From: a bacterium
GTDB lineage: Bacteria > Bacillota_I > Bacilli_A > RF39 > UBA660
Direction: 5' to 3'
Length of the DNA: 48,769 bases
Assembly: GCA_029007115.1 (NCBI GenBank)
Contig: JAQXHG010000008.1
Coordinates: 1 to 48,769, forward strand
The notes below the pieces were generated by a model that made no database searches, had not been told where the DNA came from, and saw nothing but the letters and a program-made list of their open reading frames with translations. This document shows, piece by piece, positions 11,997 through 20,462 of the stretch. The position numbers and the translations under genes were made by a program. Numbering within the stretch: position 1 is the first letter of the stretch; each line of letters starts with the position of its first letter.

Positions 11997-12026
11997 ATAT
12001 TATCATATTTTATTGCAATATGTCAA
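11997..12026 (-). promoter_or_regulatory. sigma-A promoter of rpoBC
   Basis: The minus strand carries TTGACA, an 18-nt spacer and TAATAT. The -35 is a perfect consensus. It lies between the methyltransferase gene and rpoB, giving rpoBC its own promoter besides any read-through from rplJL. Confidence 0.85.
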
Positions 12027-12045
12027 TGCAAATTTGTATTTTTAA

Positions 12046-12645
12046 CTATTTTTTCACATTTTTTACTTTATATATAAAGTATCCTTTATCTTTATTAATA
12101 ATTTCTACTTTTTTAGTTTCTTCTAATATTTTTTTAATTGATAATGCGCCTTGATCTTTACGAATAACAAAATACAAATAACCATTATCTTCTAAATGAT
12201 CAAAAGCACCATTTAATATTTCCAATAATTTAACCTTTCCAACTCTAATTGGTGGATTAGTTATAACAATATCATATTTATCAGTAACCTCACTATATGC
12301 ATCACTTAAAAAAGCATTACCATTAAAATCTTTATATTTTTTTATATTTCTTTTAGCTAGATGAACTGCTCTTTTATTAATATCTATCATATCAACATAA
12401 GAGTTAGTAATAATACTAATTGATATTCCAATAAATCCATATCCACATCCAACATCTAACACTTTCTTATTTTTATTATCTTCACTTAAGTATGTTTCCA
12501 ATAATAGTCTACTTCCAAAATCAATAGATTTTTTACTGAATACACCATTATCGGATAAAAAAGTAAATGAAAAAGAAGAATATTTATATTTGAGTTCCCT
12601 TACTTCACTTACTAACTTTTCATCATTCATAAAATAATGACTCAT
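12046..12645 (-). CDS. class I SAM-dependent methyltransferase, RsmC/YbxB family
   Basis: A 199-residue methyltransferase of the RsmC-like (small-domain MTS) family. Motif I is LDVGCGYGFIGI, the acidic motif II end is MIDINKRAV, and the catalytic NPP motif reads ITNPPIR, typical of N-methylation of a base amino group in rRNA. B. subtilis has a homologue, YbxB, in exactly this place between rplL and rpoB. The ribosome site AAGGATATTTAT precedes the ATG. It is probably reached by read-through of the rplL terminator. The substrate, probably 16S rRNA, is inferred from the family. Confidence 0.92.
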   Translation of the reverse strand: MSHYFMNDEKLVSEVRELKYKYSSFSFTFLSDNGVFSKKSIDFGSRLLLETYLSEDNKNKKVLDVGCGYGFIGISISIITNSYVDMIDINKRAVHLAKRNIKKYKDFNGNAFLSDAYSEVTDKYDIVITNPPIRVGKVKLLEILNGAFDHLEDNGYLYFVIRKDQGALSIKKILEETKKVEIINKDKGYFIYKVKNVKK

Positions 12646-12696
12646 ATAAATATCCTTCCCTTTCTACATTTGTTTTATTTTATATATTATAATACG

Positions 12697-12720
12697 CAAA
12701 AAAGCCTAATTAATAGGCTT
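12697..12720 (-). terminator. intrinsic terminator after rplL
   Basis: A 7-bp stem (AAGCCTA with TAGGCTT, loop of 5) runs into T residues on the minus strand, 11 nt past the rplL stop. It probably lowers transcription into the methyltransferase gene. Confidence 0.85.
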
Positions 12721-12730
12721 ATTAAATAAC

Positions 12731-13102
12731 TTACGCTAATTCTACAGTAGCGCCAGCTTCTTCTAATTTTGCTTTTAATTCTTCAGCTTCACTAGCAGGA
12801 ATTCCTTCTTTAACATTTCCACCAGCATCAGCAATATCTTTAGCTTCTTTAAGACCTAATCCAGTAGCTTCTCTAATTACTTTAATTACTTGTAATTTTT
12901 GAGCACCAGCATCTTTTAATACTACAGTTTTAACTCCACTTCCAGCACTTTCTTCTTCTGCTTGAGCAGGAGCAGCAGCTACAGCTACAGCACTTGGATC
13001 TACTCCAAATTCTTCTTTCATCATATCAACTAATTCTTTAACTTCAAGAATAGTTTTTTCTTTTAAAGCTTCGATAATATCTTTGTTTTCAATTTTTGCC
13101 AT
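12731..13102 (-). CDS. rplL: 50S ribosomal protein L7/L12
   Basis: A 123-residue L7/L12. The N-terminal dimerisation helices (to about residue 35) are followed by an Ala-rich hinge and the C-terminal domain with the factor-binding motif [15 protein letters not shown] and a final GATVEL. It forms the ribosomal stalk with L10 and recruits translation GTPases. The start overlaps the rplJ stop by one base (TAATG), and a GAAGGAGG site lies in the end of rplJ, fitting the need for several L12 copies per L10. Confidence 0.98.
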   Translation of the reverse strand: MAKIENKDIIEALKEKTILEVKELVDMMKEEFGVDPSAVAVAAAPAQAEEESAGSGVKTVVLKDAGAQKLQVIKVIREATGLGLKEAKDIADAGGNVKEGIPASEAEELKAKLEEAGATVELA

Positions 13103-13605
13103 TAGTTATTTCCTCCTTCTTCTAACTTTTCAGCATATAAATTTAATCCTATACTTAAATTTCTTACATGTTCCATTAAGCCACCTGCAAACATAGTAAG
13201 TAATCCTTCCATACTTGGAATAGTTGCATATTCATTAATAACTTTAGTATCAACTACTTCATTATCAATATATCCAACTCTAATTTCTAAAGCAGGATGT
13301 TCTTTAGCAAACTTACTAACTACTTTAATAGGTTCTATAATAGAATCTGCAAAAAGATAAGCATTTGGTCCTTGCATATAATCGTTTAATTTAATATTCT
13401 TATTCTTTAAAGCAATATTCATAAGAGTATTTTTATAAACTTTTATATCAGAATTTACATTTCTTAAACCTTCTCTTAATTCTGCTATTTCACTAACTGT
13501 AAGACCTTGATAGTTTAATAACAAGAATGTTTTAGCATTGTCTAATTTATCACTAATTTCTTTAACAATACTTTCTTTTTGTTTAAGAATCTCTTTGCTT
13601 GCCAT
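13102..13605 (-). CDS. rplJ: 50S ribosomal protein L10
   Basis: A 167-residue L10, the base of the ribosomal stalk. It has the N-terminal rRNA-binding domain ([29 protein letters not shown]) and a C-terminal helix that holds L12 dimers. AAAGGAG precedes the ATG. The gene has its own promoter and L10 leader; rplK and rplA are not upstream, so this is a self-contained rplJL unit autoregulated by L10. Confidence 0.98.
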   Translation of the reverse strand: MASKEILKQKESIVKEISDKLDNAKTFLLLNYQGLTVSEIAELREGLRNVNSDIKVYKNTLMNIALKNKNIKLNDYMQGPNAYLFADSIIEPIKVVSKFAKEHPALEIRVGYIDNEVVDTKVINEYATIPSMEGLLTMFAGGLMEHVRNLSIGLNLYAEKLEEGGNN

Positions 13606-13629
13606 ATAGTGTCTCCTTTCACTAAATAA

Positions 13630-13735
13630 AAAGTTTCCTAAGGCAAGGAAACTATAATATAATCGTCATTATAAAATTGTTTCCTCGGTAAGATTTACTT
13701 GCATACTTACTGTCTTTGGTCACTTCAACGTGTTT
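13630..13735 (-). ncRNA. ribosomal protein L10 leader (autoregulatory)
   Basis: The rplJ 5' UTR contains the L10 leader core GACCAAAGACAGTAAGT and, further on, TCTTACCGAGGAAAC. L10, in complex with L12, binds such leaders to repress its own operon. The leader ends in a perfect 8-bp hairpin (13632-13653, AGTTTCCT/AGGAAACT) followed by TTTTATTT, so control is probably by premature termination. Confidence 0.88.
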
Positions 13736-13736
13736 A

Positions 13737-13765
13737 ACTATACCATAAATTCTATGGTTTGTAAA
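13737..13765 (-). promoter_or_regulatory. sigma-A promoter of rplJL
   Basis: The minus strand carries TTTACA, a 17-nt spacer and TATAGT, directly upstream of the L10 leader and just after the end of the preceding gene. Confidence 0.85.
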
Positions 13766-13784
13766 GTGTTTTATGATTTTTTAA

Positions 13785-15365
13785 TTACTTTTTTAATATC
13801 ATATTATTTGTTTTTCCCAAATCTTCTATTATTTTCTTTCTTTCTAAATCTTCTTTACACCATAAATAATCAAAAGTATTTAATAAAGATGAATCTAAAC
13901 TTATTACAAAATTTCTAACCACTTCTATATTTTCTTCATCTACTTGTGCTAGATATGGTATTAATAGTGCTTTCTTTTCATTATTCATTTCAAAAATATC
14001 ACTACTATAATTTCTATTTATAACATCATCTATAGTTATTATTTTTTCTTGAACTAAACACTTTAATATGTTAGTAAGTTCTTCCCCTAATATATAATTT
14101 AATAATTTAACATTACCATTTGTTTTTAATATTTTTGATGCTCGAATTAATTTTTTATGAGTAGTCATAGAATTTATTCTATCTTCACCTAAATATAATA
14201 TTAGTGTATATATCAATGAATGAACATCTTCTTTTATTAATATTTTTATCATCTTTGGAATATATGGTTTTACTTTAAATTTAAAAGAATCAATACCCCT
14301 TAACATAAAATCAACATCTACATCTTTAGTACTTACCATAGTATAGTTTTTAATATTTTCCATATAATTAATTATAATTTGTAAATATTGATTTTTAAAA
14401 TCAATATCCCTATGATAAACATTTAAAATATGCATCCTATCTGGCTCTTTAATACACTTATTTTTAAATTCATTTAATAAATCATAAATATCATCTGTCC
14501 TTAATAAAACATAATTAGAATCTATACTTCTTAATATATCTTCTTTTTCTTTATCAGCATCACCAATTAATGAAACCGGTATACCACATAATATTAAATT
14601 TCTAATAACATCATTCTCACTTAAGTTTTCATAATTTAAATTATATATGTGACCTTCTTCTGATTTTTTTTCACTCTTATTAATAGAAACCATTAAATCT
14701 TTAAGCATTACTTCATTTAGATATCTATACATAATTGTACTCTCAAAGCTATCTATAGGTTCATCAATAGAATCATGAAATTTAACTCCAGACATAATAA
14801 TTTCTTTTGATATTAATCTTTTATTATCATTATCTACTATCCATTTAACAGGCTTTAATTCAAACCATACAATATCACCGGTAGCTGATATATAAGATTG
14901 TACAAAATATTTATCTTTATATAAGAAAACATCAGAAAAAGAATTATTTCCAACTACATTAAGTTGTCCTTCATTTTTTAATCTTTCTAAGGTTTCTTTA
15001 GGATATATTACATTTTTAGGATATAATCCATATTCAACTTCATATTCATAATCTTCATTTAAATATTTATCTTTAGTAATTTCATCAAAATTATCTATAT
15101 CCTCTATTACCGGTCTAATACCATAATTTGTTTTATTCAAAGTATTATATCCTATTTTTTGTGGTAAGCCAGAATTGCTATTAATATAATAAGCAACATA
15201 GCCAGGTTTTTTAATACTAGATGATTTTAAATAATACCCATTTAAATTAACAAAATTACTAGCATTAATTTTACCTCCATAAACACGCGCAACATCTGTT
15301 AAGTTACAATCTTTAATATATTTTCTATCATCTTTATTTTTTTCATCTAATAATACTATTTTCAT
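13785..15365 (-). CDS. DUF6273-like protein with degenerate MoxR-type AAA+ domain (paralogue 2)
   Basis: A 526-residue cytoplasmic protein with no signal or TM segment. Residues 1 to about 220 resemble DUF6273-type domains: a GIRPVIE segment, a YGLYPK segment, then PVKWIVDNDNKRLISKEI and RYLNEVML. From about residue 265 it follows the layout of MoxR-like ATPases (CGIPVSLIG...), but the Walker A site is replaced by GDADKEKE and the Walker B site reads ILNVYHRDID, so ATP hydrolysis is unlikely. The last 110 residues (from TIDDVINRNYS through ENIEVVRNFV and LDSSLL) match its upstream neighbour. Its ATG lies one base after that gene's stop, so the two are co-expressed. Function is unknown; domain names are from pattern memory. 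Confidence 0.72.
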   Translation of the reverse strand: MKIVLLDEKNKDDRKYIKDCNLTDVARVYGGKINASNFVNLNGYYLKSSSIKKPGYVAYYINSNSGLPQKIGYNTLNKTNYGIRPVIEDIDNFDEITKDKYLNEDYEYEVEYGLYPKNVIYPKETLERLKNEGQLNVVGNNSFSDVFLYKDKYFVQSYISATGDIVWFELKPVKWIVDNDNKRLISKEIIMSGVKFHDSIDEPIDSFESTIMYRYLNEVMLKDLMVSINKSEKKSEEGHIYNLNYENLSENDVIRNLILCGIPVSLIGDADKEKEDILRSIDSNYVLLRTDDIYDLLNEFKNKCIKEPDRMHILNVYHRDIDFKNQYLQIIINYMENIKNYTMVSTKDVDVDFMLRGIDSFKFKVKPYIPKMIKILIKEDVHSLIYTLILYLGEDRINSMTTHKKLIRASKILKTNGNVKLLNYILGEELTNILKCLVQEKIITIDDVINRNYSSDIFEMNNEKKALLIPYLAQVDEENIEVVRNFVISLDSSLLNTFDYLWCKEDLERKKIIEDLGKTNNMILKK

Positions 15366-15366
15366 A

Positions 15367-17025
15367 TTAATAACCTCTTTTTATAACTAATTTTTTTGCA
15401 AATTTATATGTATCACTTTTATTTATTTCCAAAACTTCATTATTTGTTCTATTTAATTCATCAATTAACTTTCTTTTTTCTTCATCATTTTTTATAAAAT
15501 AATTGTCAAAATATGGAATAAGTGAACTATCAAGTTCCATAATAAAGTTTCTAACTATTTCAACATCACTAAATTCTACTTCAAGCAGATGAGCAAATGT
15601 TAAATACTTAGATGCATCATTACCATTTTTCATACTTTCAAATAGTTCATTTGAATAATTTCTTTTTATAACATCCTCAAGTGATATATATTCTGCCTCT
15701 AATAATCTCTTATACTTTTCACGACTATCATTACCCCAAAGAAAATTAATAGCATAAATAGGATTAGAACTTTTATATAAAAAATTAGATGCTCTAACTA
15801 AATCCTTAGTTCTATTATTTTTATAACTATTTGAGAGATTATCTGACGATCTATTTTCACAATATGTTTCACTATCATATAAATATAAAGTATACATTAA
15901 TGGATGAATATTATTTTCCACAGCCCATTTTAACCAATCTATATCAATCTTTATATATGATAAATTCCCTCTTATTTTTTCACTTAACGTAACATTAGTA
16001 AAACATGAGTTTAAAAGAATAACTTTAGTATCTCTTGGTATTTGATCACTTCTTTCATCACAATTTCCTTTTTTATTAATTTTATTTATTACATGAAGTT
16101 TATTCTTATCATCTATTAAATCAAATCCATCAAAAAATAGATAATATTTATCATATCTATTAACTAAAGTTAACCAAAAAGGTGTTTTTTCTTTTCCTAT
16201 AATATCTTCTTCAGTTAAATCTTCTAAATTAAAAATTATACTAGGGGATAATTTTCCTATAATACTTTCTATATATTCTCTTCTTCCATTTAATAATACT
16301 GCAAAATTAGATTCACTAATTTCTTTAATCATATTTACATAATAATCTTCATTCATAGTTTCTTCATTAATTTTCATTTTTTCACTTTCACCTTTTATTT
16401 CATATTTTGTTCCTTTTAAAATATCTTTTAATAAATAATTTTCAATAAATGAATCAATATTTGGTAAAGGAACTCCCGCTAATAAACCTTTAACACTAAT
16501 TAGTTTTTTATTTTTTAAATCTATATGCCATTCTATATCCTCTACTTTAAATAAAGTTCCAGATAATTCTATTACATCATCAAAAGAACCATCAGTATTT
16601 TTAATTTTTTTTGCTTTAATTTTTTTACAATTTGGCAAATAAAATTCAAGGTCACTATTAAAATAAATTCTATAGCAATCTTCAACTCTTGTCATAGGAT
16701 ATTTACCAAATTTAACTATTCCTCTTTGTTTTTCTTCATAAGTTAAATTATTAAAAAAAGAATCAGGCATTTGTAATATCGGTCTAATCATTAATCCATC
16801 TTCAGTTTTTTCTGTTTCTTGTACTTTAGGATTCAAATATCCATTACTACTTAAATATTTTGAATTACCTATGTAATAATCTCCAAATACTTTTGAATAA
16901 ATACTATTATAATTTGTCCTTGTGTTAAAGTACCTTGCATATTCTGTAGGTTCGCAGAAAATCATATCTGAACTCATTTTTTCCATACCATCATAATAAA
17001 AACCAATTTTAATTTCTTCTTCCAT
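15367..17025 (-). CDS. DUF6273-like protein with degenerate MoxR-type AAA+ domain (paralogue 1)
   Basis: About 552 residues, a diverged paralogue of the next gene. The N-terminal half has MIRPILQ, VKFGKYP and VEDIEWHIDLKNKKLIS as in DUF6273-like domains. From about residue 240 comes an AAA+-like region: the Walker A position reads LLNGRREYIE with no GKT/S, while a Walker B-like YYLFFDGFDLI and a sensor-1-like DTKVILLNS remain. The C-terminal ISLEDVIKRNYSNELF...EIVRNFIMELDSSL block is shared with the paralogue. The start at 17025 is chosen because GGAG lies eight bases upstream; an upstream in-frame start at 17121 would run across the preceding terminator region. Function unknown. Confidence 0.72.
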   Translation of the reverse strand: MEEEIKIGFYYDGMEKMSSDMIFCEPTEYARYFNTRTNYNSIYSKVFGDYYIGNSKYLSSNGYLNPKVQETEKTEDGLMIRPILQMPDSFFNNLTYEEKQRGIVKFGKYPMTRVEDCYRIYFNSDLEFYLPNCKKIKAKKIKNTDGSFDDVIELSGTLFKVEDIEWHIDLKNKKLISVKGLLAGVPLPNIDSFIENYLLKDILKGTKYEIKGESEKMKINEETMNEDYYVNMIKEISESNFAVLLNGRREYIESIIGKLSPSIIFNLEDLTEEDIIGKEKTPFWLTLVNRYDKYYLFFDGFDLIDDKNKLHVINKINKKGNCDERSDQIPRDTKVILLNSCFTNVTLSEKIRGNLSYIKIDIDWLKWAVENNIHPLMYTLYLYDSETYCENRSSDNLSNSYKNNRTKDLVRASNFLYKSSNPIYAINFLWGNDSREKYKRLLEAEYISLEDVIKRNYSNELFESMKNGNDASKYLTFAHLLEVEFSDVEIVRNFIMELDSSLIPYFDNYFIKNDEEKRKLIDELNRTNNEVLEINKSDTYKFAKKLVIKRGY

Positions 17026-17123
17026 CTTATATTCTCCTAATAGTAGTAAAAATATCCCATTAAAATTGTTTATTAATATATCAAAATCGCAACCTAATGT
17101 CAATAAAAGACTATCTTTCATAT

Positions 17124-17152
17124 AAAAATGAAGCTAAATATATTAGCTTCAT
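17124..17152 (-). terminator. intrinsic terminator after cdaR
   Basis: A 10-bp stem (ATGAAGCTAA with TTAGCTTCAT, loop of 5) is followed by a T run on the minus strand. It separates the cdaAR operon from the paralogue pair. Confidence 0.85.
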
Positions 17153-17158
17153 TAACTG

Positions 17159-18538
17159 TTAATTTTTTCTTTTAATAACTATTTTAACCCTTGTTTTCTT
17201 AGATATATAAGTAAGTTTATTATCTTCTCCAGTCACTAATACTGGAACTTCAATTGTAGTCTCTTCATCAATATTAGATAAATCAACATATGCTTTTATG
17301 TCGTCTGAGGTTAATTTATCAAGTAATGATTGAACACCTTTTACTTGAACATCAACCTTAGTATCTTCTACAGTTGCTGCTTTTGCATCAAATTTCGTAG
17401 TATCAAGACCAACTATATCTATTGTTATTCCTAAGAAATCTTTAGATGTTTCAGTTTCCATTTGTACTTTTATTGTAATTGCTGTCTCACTCATTGACCT
17501 AATTCCATTTGGTTTAGTTATTGTTTCTTGATAAGTTTTATCAGCACTTAATCCTTCTACATTAATAGGTACTTCAACATACTCTATTCCTTTTAAAACT
17601 TCTTCATCACCATATAATGTTACAGTACTTACATTTGGCTTAATAGAACTAATTGCACTACCACTAGATACATTACCTTCAGGTATTACTTTTATTGGCA
17701 CTGCTTTACTTGGACTCTTAATTGTAACTGTCGCCGTTACACTACCAGGAACTATTTCAATATCTTTAATCTCTGTTCCCTTTTCATCATAAGCAATTAA
17801 CTTTACATTATCAAGAGTATATGTACCTGTTTGTGTTGCATTTAATGCATTTACATCAACTAGTGCTTTAACACTTGCAACAGTCTCTAGTTTTTCTTTA
17901 TATGATTTAATTATTACTTCTGTCTTATTTAATTCAACACTACTAATTACTAATGTTGGATCTAATTTATCAGTATTTAAAATATCAGTCGTTAGTGTCT
18001 TTGATTCACTAACTTTTTTATATATAACAATTGTTACTCTTGATGGATCTAATTTATAATCAAGCGTATTTATAGGATTATTATATTTAATATTAACTTT
18101 ATGAGTACCCTCAGAATAATTTGTTAAATCAAGGGTTAATTTATGATCTCCTAATTGTTCTGCTAAATATAAAGAACTTTTTTTACCCATAAGCACAATA
18201 TCTGCTGTTTCTGGTATTCCCTCAACTACATATTTTTCTTCGTTATATTCTGCTTTTATTGGCTGATTTGAAAGAACTATTGCTTCTGTTTCAGATAAAT
18301 TTACCGCTTTTAAATCAATTGCAAAAAATGCTATAAAGGCAAAAAATAATGATATATATATTAATGTATTTGGATTATTTAAGAACTTATCCAATCTACC
18401 ATTCTTATTATTTAAACCATCAAGTAACCAATATACACTTTTTGATATTGGAGTTATAATAAGTACATCTAGTATTCTATATAAAATTTTAAAGATTTTT
18501 ACAAAAAATTTGAGGATTTTATTTATTATTTTCTTCAT
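17159..18538 (-). CDS. cdaR: YbbR-domain regulator of diadenylate cyclase
   Basis: About 459 residues: an N-terminal amphipathic and TM region (one clear TM around residues 55-75), then an extracytoplasmic part made of repeated YbbR domains, recognisable by recurring PxxVxxxG- and TVTIKSPS-type strands. CdaR binds the membrane cyclase CdaA and modulates its activity. The ATG at 18538 is chosen for the GAGGGTG site six bases upstream; it overlaps cdaA by 20 nt. In most Bacillota glmM follows, but here a terminator does. Confidence 0.92.
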   Translation of the reverse strand: MKKIINKILKFFVKIFKILYRILDVLIITPISKSVYWLLDGLNNKNGRLDKFLNNPNTLIYISLFFAFIAFFAIDLKAVNLSETEAIVLSNQPIKAEYNEEKYVVEGIPETADIVLMGKKSSLYLAEQLGDHKLTLDLTNYSEGTHKVNIKYNNPINTLDYKLDPSRVTIVIYKKVSESKTLTTDILNTDKLDPTLVISSVELNKTEVIIKSYKEKLETVASVKALVDVNALNATQTGTYTLDNVKLIAYDEKGTEIKDIEIVPGSVTATVTIKSPSKAVPIKVIPEGNVSSGSAISSIKPNVSTVTLYGDEEVLKGIEYVEVPINVEGLSADKTYQETITKPNGIRSMSETAITIKVQMETETSKDFLGITIDIVGLDTTKFDAKAATVEDTKVDVQVKGVQSLLDKLTSDDIKAYVDLSNIDEETTIEVPVLVTGEDNKLTYISKKTRVKIVIKRKN

Positions 18539-19346
18539 TTGAATCACCCTCACTTTCTTTGTCTACTTCATAGAATGTTTCTTTTTTAGGTTGTAATTCC
18601 TCTAATAAAATCATTTTAGCATCATCAAGCGATAAATTATAATTTAACTCGCTTTGAATAGCAATAGATATTCTTCCAGTCTCTTCACTTACAACTACTG
18701 CAATAGAGTCTGTTGTTTCACTAATACCTAATGCAGCTCTATGTCTAGTTCCAAGTCTCTTTGAAATATTAGGATTCATACTTGTTGGAAAAACTGAACC
18801 TGCACATGTAATTTTATCTCCTTGTATTATAACGCCACCATCATGAAGTGGATTATTTGGGAAAAATATTGATATTAATAATTCACTACTAATATCAGCA
18901 TATAATTTATTTGCTGGTTCAATATATTGAGCTAAACTATAATCTCTCTCTATTACTATTAAAGCTCCAATCCTATTCTTCTTTAAATAATCAAGAGCAT
19001 TTATAATTTCATATACTATTTTTTCTCTTTCATCTACAGTTAGAGTTTTATGTCTTCCAAGCAATTGACTTCTACCAATACTTTCAAGAACATTTCTAAT
19101 TTCTGGCTGAAATATAATAATTAGTGCTAATGGTCCCCAGGATATAACATATTCTAACATTATTCCCACTGTATTTAATTTTAACCAATCACTTAATAAT
19201 TTTAGAATTACTATTATAAGTACTCCTTTAAATATAAGTGTCAATTTAAAATTATTTCTTGAATACTTAAGCAATTGATAAAATATATACCAAACAATTG
19301 CTATATCAAGTACTTTACTAGCAATGTTTAATATCGTATTAAACAT
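18519..19346 (-). CDS. cdaA: membrane diadenylate cyclase CdaA
   Basis: About 275 residues, with three N-terminal TM helices (to about residue 85) and a cytoplasmic DisA_N cyclase domain that joins two ATP into c-di-AMP. The RHR motif is intact (GTRHRAALG). The usual DGA motif reads LHDGGVII, with Gly for Ala. C-di-AMP controls potassium and osmolyte transport and is essential in many Bacillota. The ATG at 19346 has GAGG eight bases upstream and follows an extended -10 promoter; the in-frame GTG at 19355 would overlap that ribosome site. Confidence 0.95.
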   Translation of the reverse strand: MFNTILNIASKVLDIAIVWYIFYQLLKYSRNNFKLTLIFKGVLIIVILKLLSDWLKLNTVGIMLEYVISWGPLALIIIFQPEIRNVLESIGRSQLLGRHKTLTVDEREKIVYEIINALDYLKKNRIGALIVIERDYSLAQYIEPANKLYADISSELLISIFFPNNPLHDGGVIIQGDKITCAGSVFPTSMNPNISKRLGTRHRAALGISETTDSIAVVVSEETGRISIAIQSELNYNLSLDDAKMILLEELQPKKETFYEVDKESEGDSNEENNK

Positions 19347-19369
19347 ACTCTTCACCTCTTCTCTATAGT

Positions 19370-19378
19370 ATTATAACA
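19370..19378 (-). promoter_or_regulatory. extended -10 promoter of cdaAR
   Basis: The minus strand reads TGT-TATAAT (extended -10), with no good -35. The predicted start near 19363 gives a 5' UTR of about 17 nt that holds the AGAGGTGA ribosome site. Confidence 0.6.
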
Positions 19379-19483
19379 TTAAATTATATACTTTTTCCAT
19401 AATTTTAATCTGCTTTACAAGAACATAAGACACTTTTTATATAATATGTGATATTGTTATATTATGAATAAAATAAAATTAAG

Positions 19484-19511
19484 AAAAAAAAAGAAACTAT
19501 TATTTAGTTTC
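19484..19511 (-). terminator. intrinsic terminator after spoVS
   Basis: A 7-bp stem (GAAACTA with TAGTTTC) overlaps the spoVS stop codon and is followed by nine T residues on the minus strand. Confidence 0.88.
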
Positions 19512-19763
19512 TACAAGTAACTTAATAGCGGTTTTCTCTTTATTATCTATAATTACATCATAGAAAGCTGGAGTACATACTAAGTTATATCCAAGTGGTG
19601 CTACAAAACCTCGAGCAATTGATATGGCCTTAATAGCTTGATTAACCGCACCTGCTCCGACAGTTTGTATTTCTACTTGCTTACTTCCTTCTCTAAAAGA
19701 ATTAGCAATACTACCTGCTACCTTTTGAGAAATACTTTTGCTAGATACTTTAATTATATCCAT
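19500..19763 (-). CDS. spoVS: stage V sporulation protein S
   Basis: An 87-residue SpoVS, matching the family in length and sequence: KVSSKS at the start, GAGAVNQAIKAISIARGFVAP in the middle, and a TAIKLLVE end. It is an Alba-like small nucleic-acid-binding fold needed for spore coat and late sporulation stages in B. subtilis. AGAGGTGA precedes the ATG. It sits between rpe and cdaA and is bounded by terminators on both sides. Confidence 0.95.
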   Translation of the reverse strand: MDIIKVSSKSISQKVAGSIANSFREGSKQVEIQTVGAGAVNQAIKAISIARGFVAPLGYNLVCTPAFYDVIIDNKEKTAIKLLVETK

Positions 19764-19798
19764 TTTGTCACCTCTAATTAAACATATGATGTGATATT

Positions 19799-19833
19799 AA
19801 AAAATATAATTACTTTTATTAGCAATTATATTT
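19799..19833 (-). terminator. intrinsic terminator after rpe
   Basis: An AT-rich 8-10 bp stem (AATATAATT paired with AATTATATT) is followed by T residues on the minus strand, overlapping the end of rpe. Only 35 nt separate it from the spoVS start, so some read-through or a compact internal promoter must serve spoVS. Confidence 0.7.
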
Positions 19834-20461
19834 CTTTTAATATTTTTACATTATTAATTATATCTTTATGAATATATGATGCTGATACTAACATATCTGC
19901 TCCTGATTCCTTACACAATACCCCAGTCTCATTATTAATGCCACCATCTACTGATATTATAGTTTTATAATTATTTTTTTCTATTTCTGCTTTTAAATCT
20001 CTTATTTTTGATAAAGAACTATCTATAAAAGATTGACCACTCTTACCTGGAACTACGCTCATTACTAACACTTGATCTATATCTTTTAAATATGGGAATA
20101 GTACATCAATAGAAGTATCTGGACAAATAGATACTCCTACTTTTAATCCATAATCTTTTATCTTATTAATCGTTTTTGATATATCGCTAACAGCCTCATA
20201 ATGAAATGTAAAATAACTTGTATTTAAAAGAGCATAATCTTCTAAATATTTAAGTGGATCTTTAACCATTAAATGAACATCTAATGGTAAGTTAGAATAA
20301 CTAATTATTTTTTTTACTTCACTAAATGTCCAAGTCTTATTTTCTACAAATTTTCCATCCATTATATCTAAATGTATATAATCTGCCAAAGACATATCTA
20401 ATTTCTTAGTTATATCACTGGCTTTTATACTGCTAGATAAAATTGATACACTTACTTTCAT
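19826..20461 (-). CDS. rpe: ribulose-phosphate 3-epimerase
   Basis: About 211 residues, a TIM-barrel enzyme that interconverts ribulose 5-phosphate and xylulose 5-phosphate in the pentose phosphate pathway. Metal and catalytic motifs are present: SILSSS, HLDIMDGKFV, DVHLMV, VMSVVPGKSGQSF and SVDGGIN. The ATG at 20461 is chosen because GAGG lies nine bases upstream and it follows the rsgA stop by one base; a GTG at 20476 would overlap rsgA. Last gene of the rlmN-prpC-prkC-rsgA-rpe operon. Confidence 0.96.
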   Translation of the reverse strand: MKVSVSILSSSIKASDITKKLDMSLADYIHLDIMDGKFVENKTWTFSEVKKIISYSNLPLDVHLMVKDPLKYLEDYALLNTSYFTFHYEAVSDISKTINKIKDYGLKVGVSICPDTSIDVLFPYLKDIDQVLVMSVVPGKSGQSFIDSSLSKIRDLKAEIEKNNYKTIISVDGGINNETGVLCKESGADMLVSASYIHKDIINNVKILKEI

Positions 20462-20462
20462 A

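Noticed and set aside
15367-17121. Start of the DUF6273-like paralogue at 17121
   Set aside because: The 32 extra residues have no ribosome site and reach to the cdaR terminator; GGAG before 17025 decides for the shorter form.
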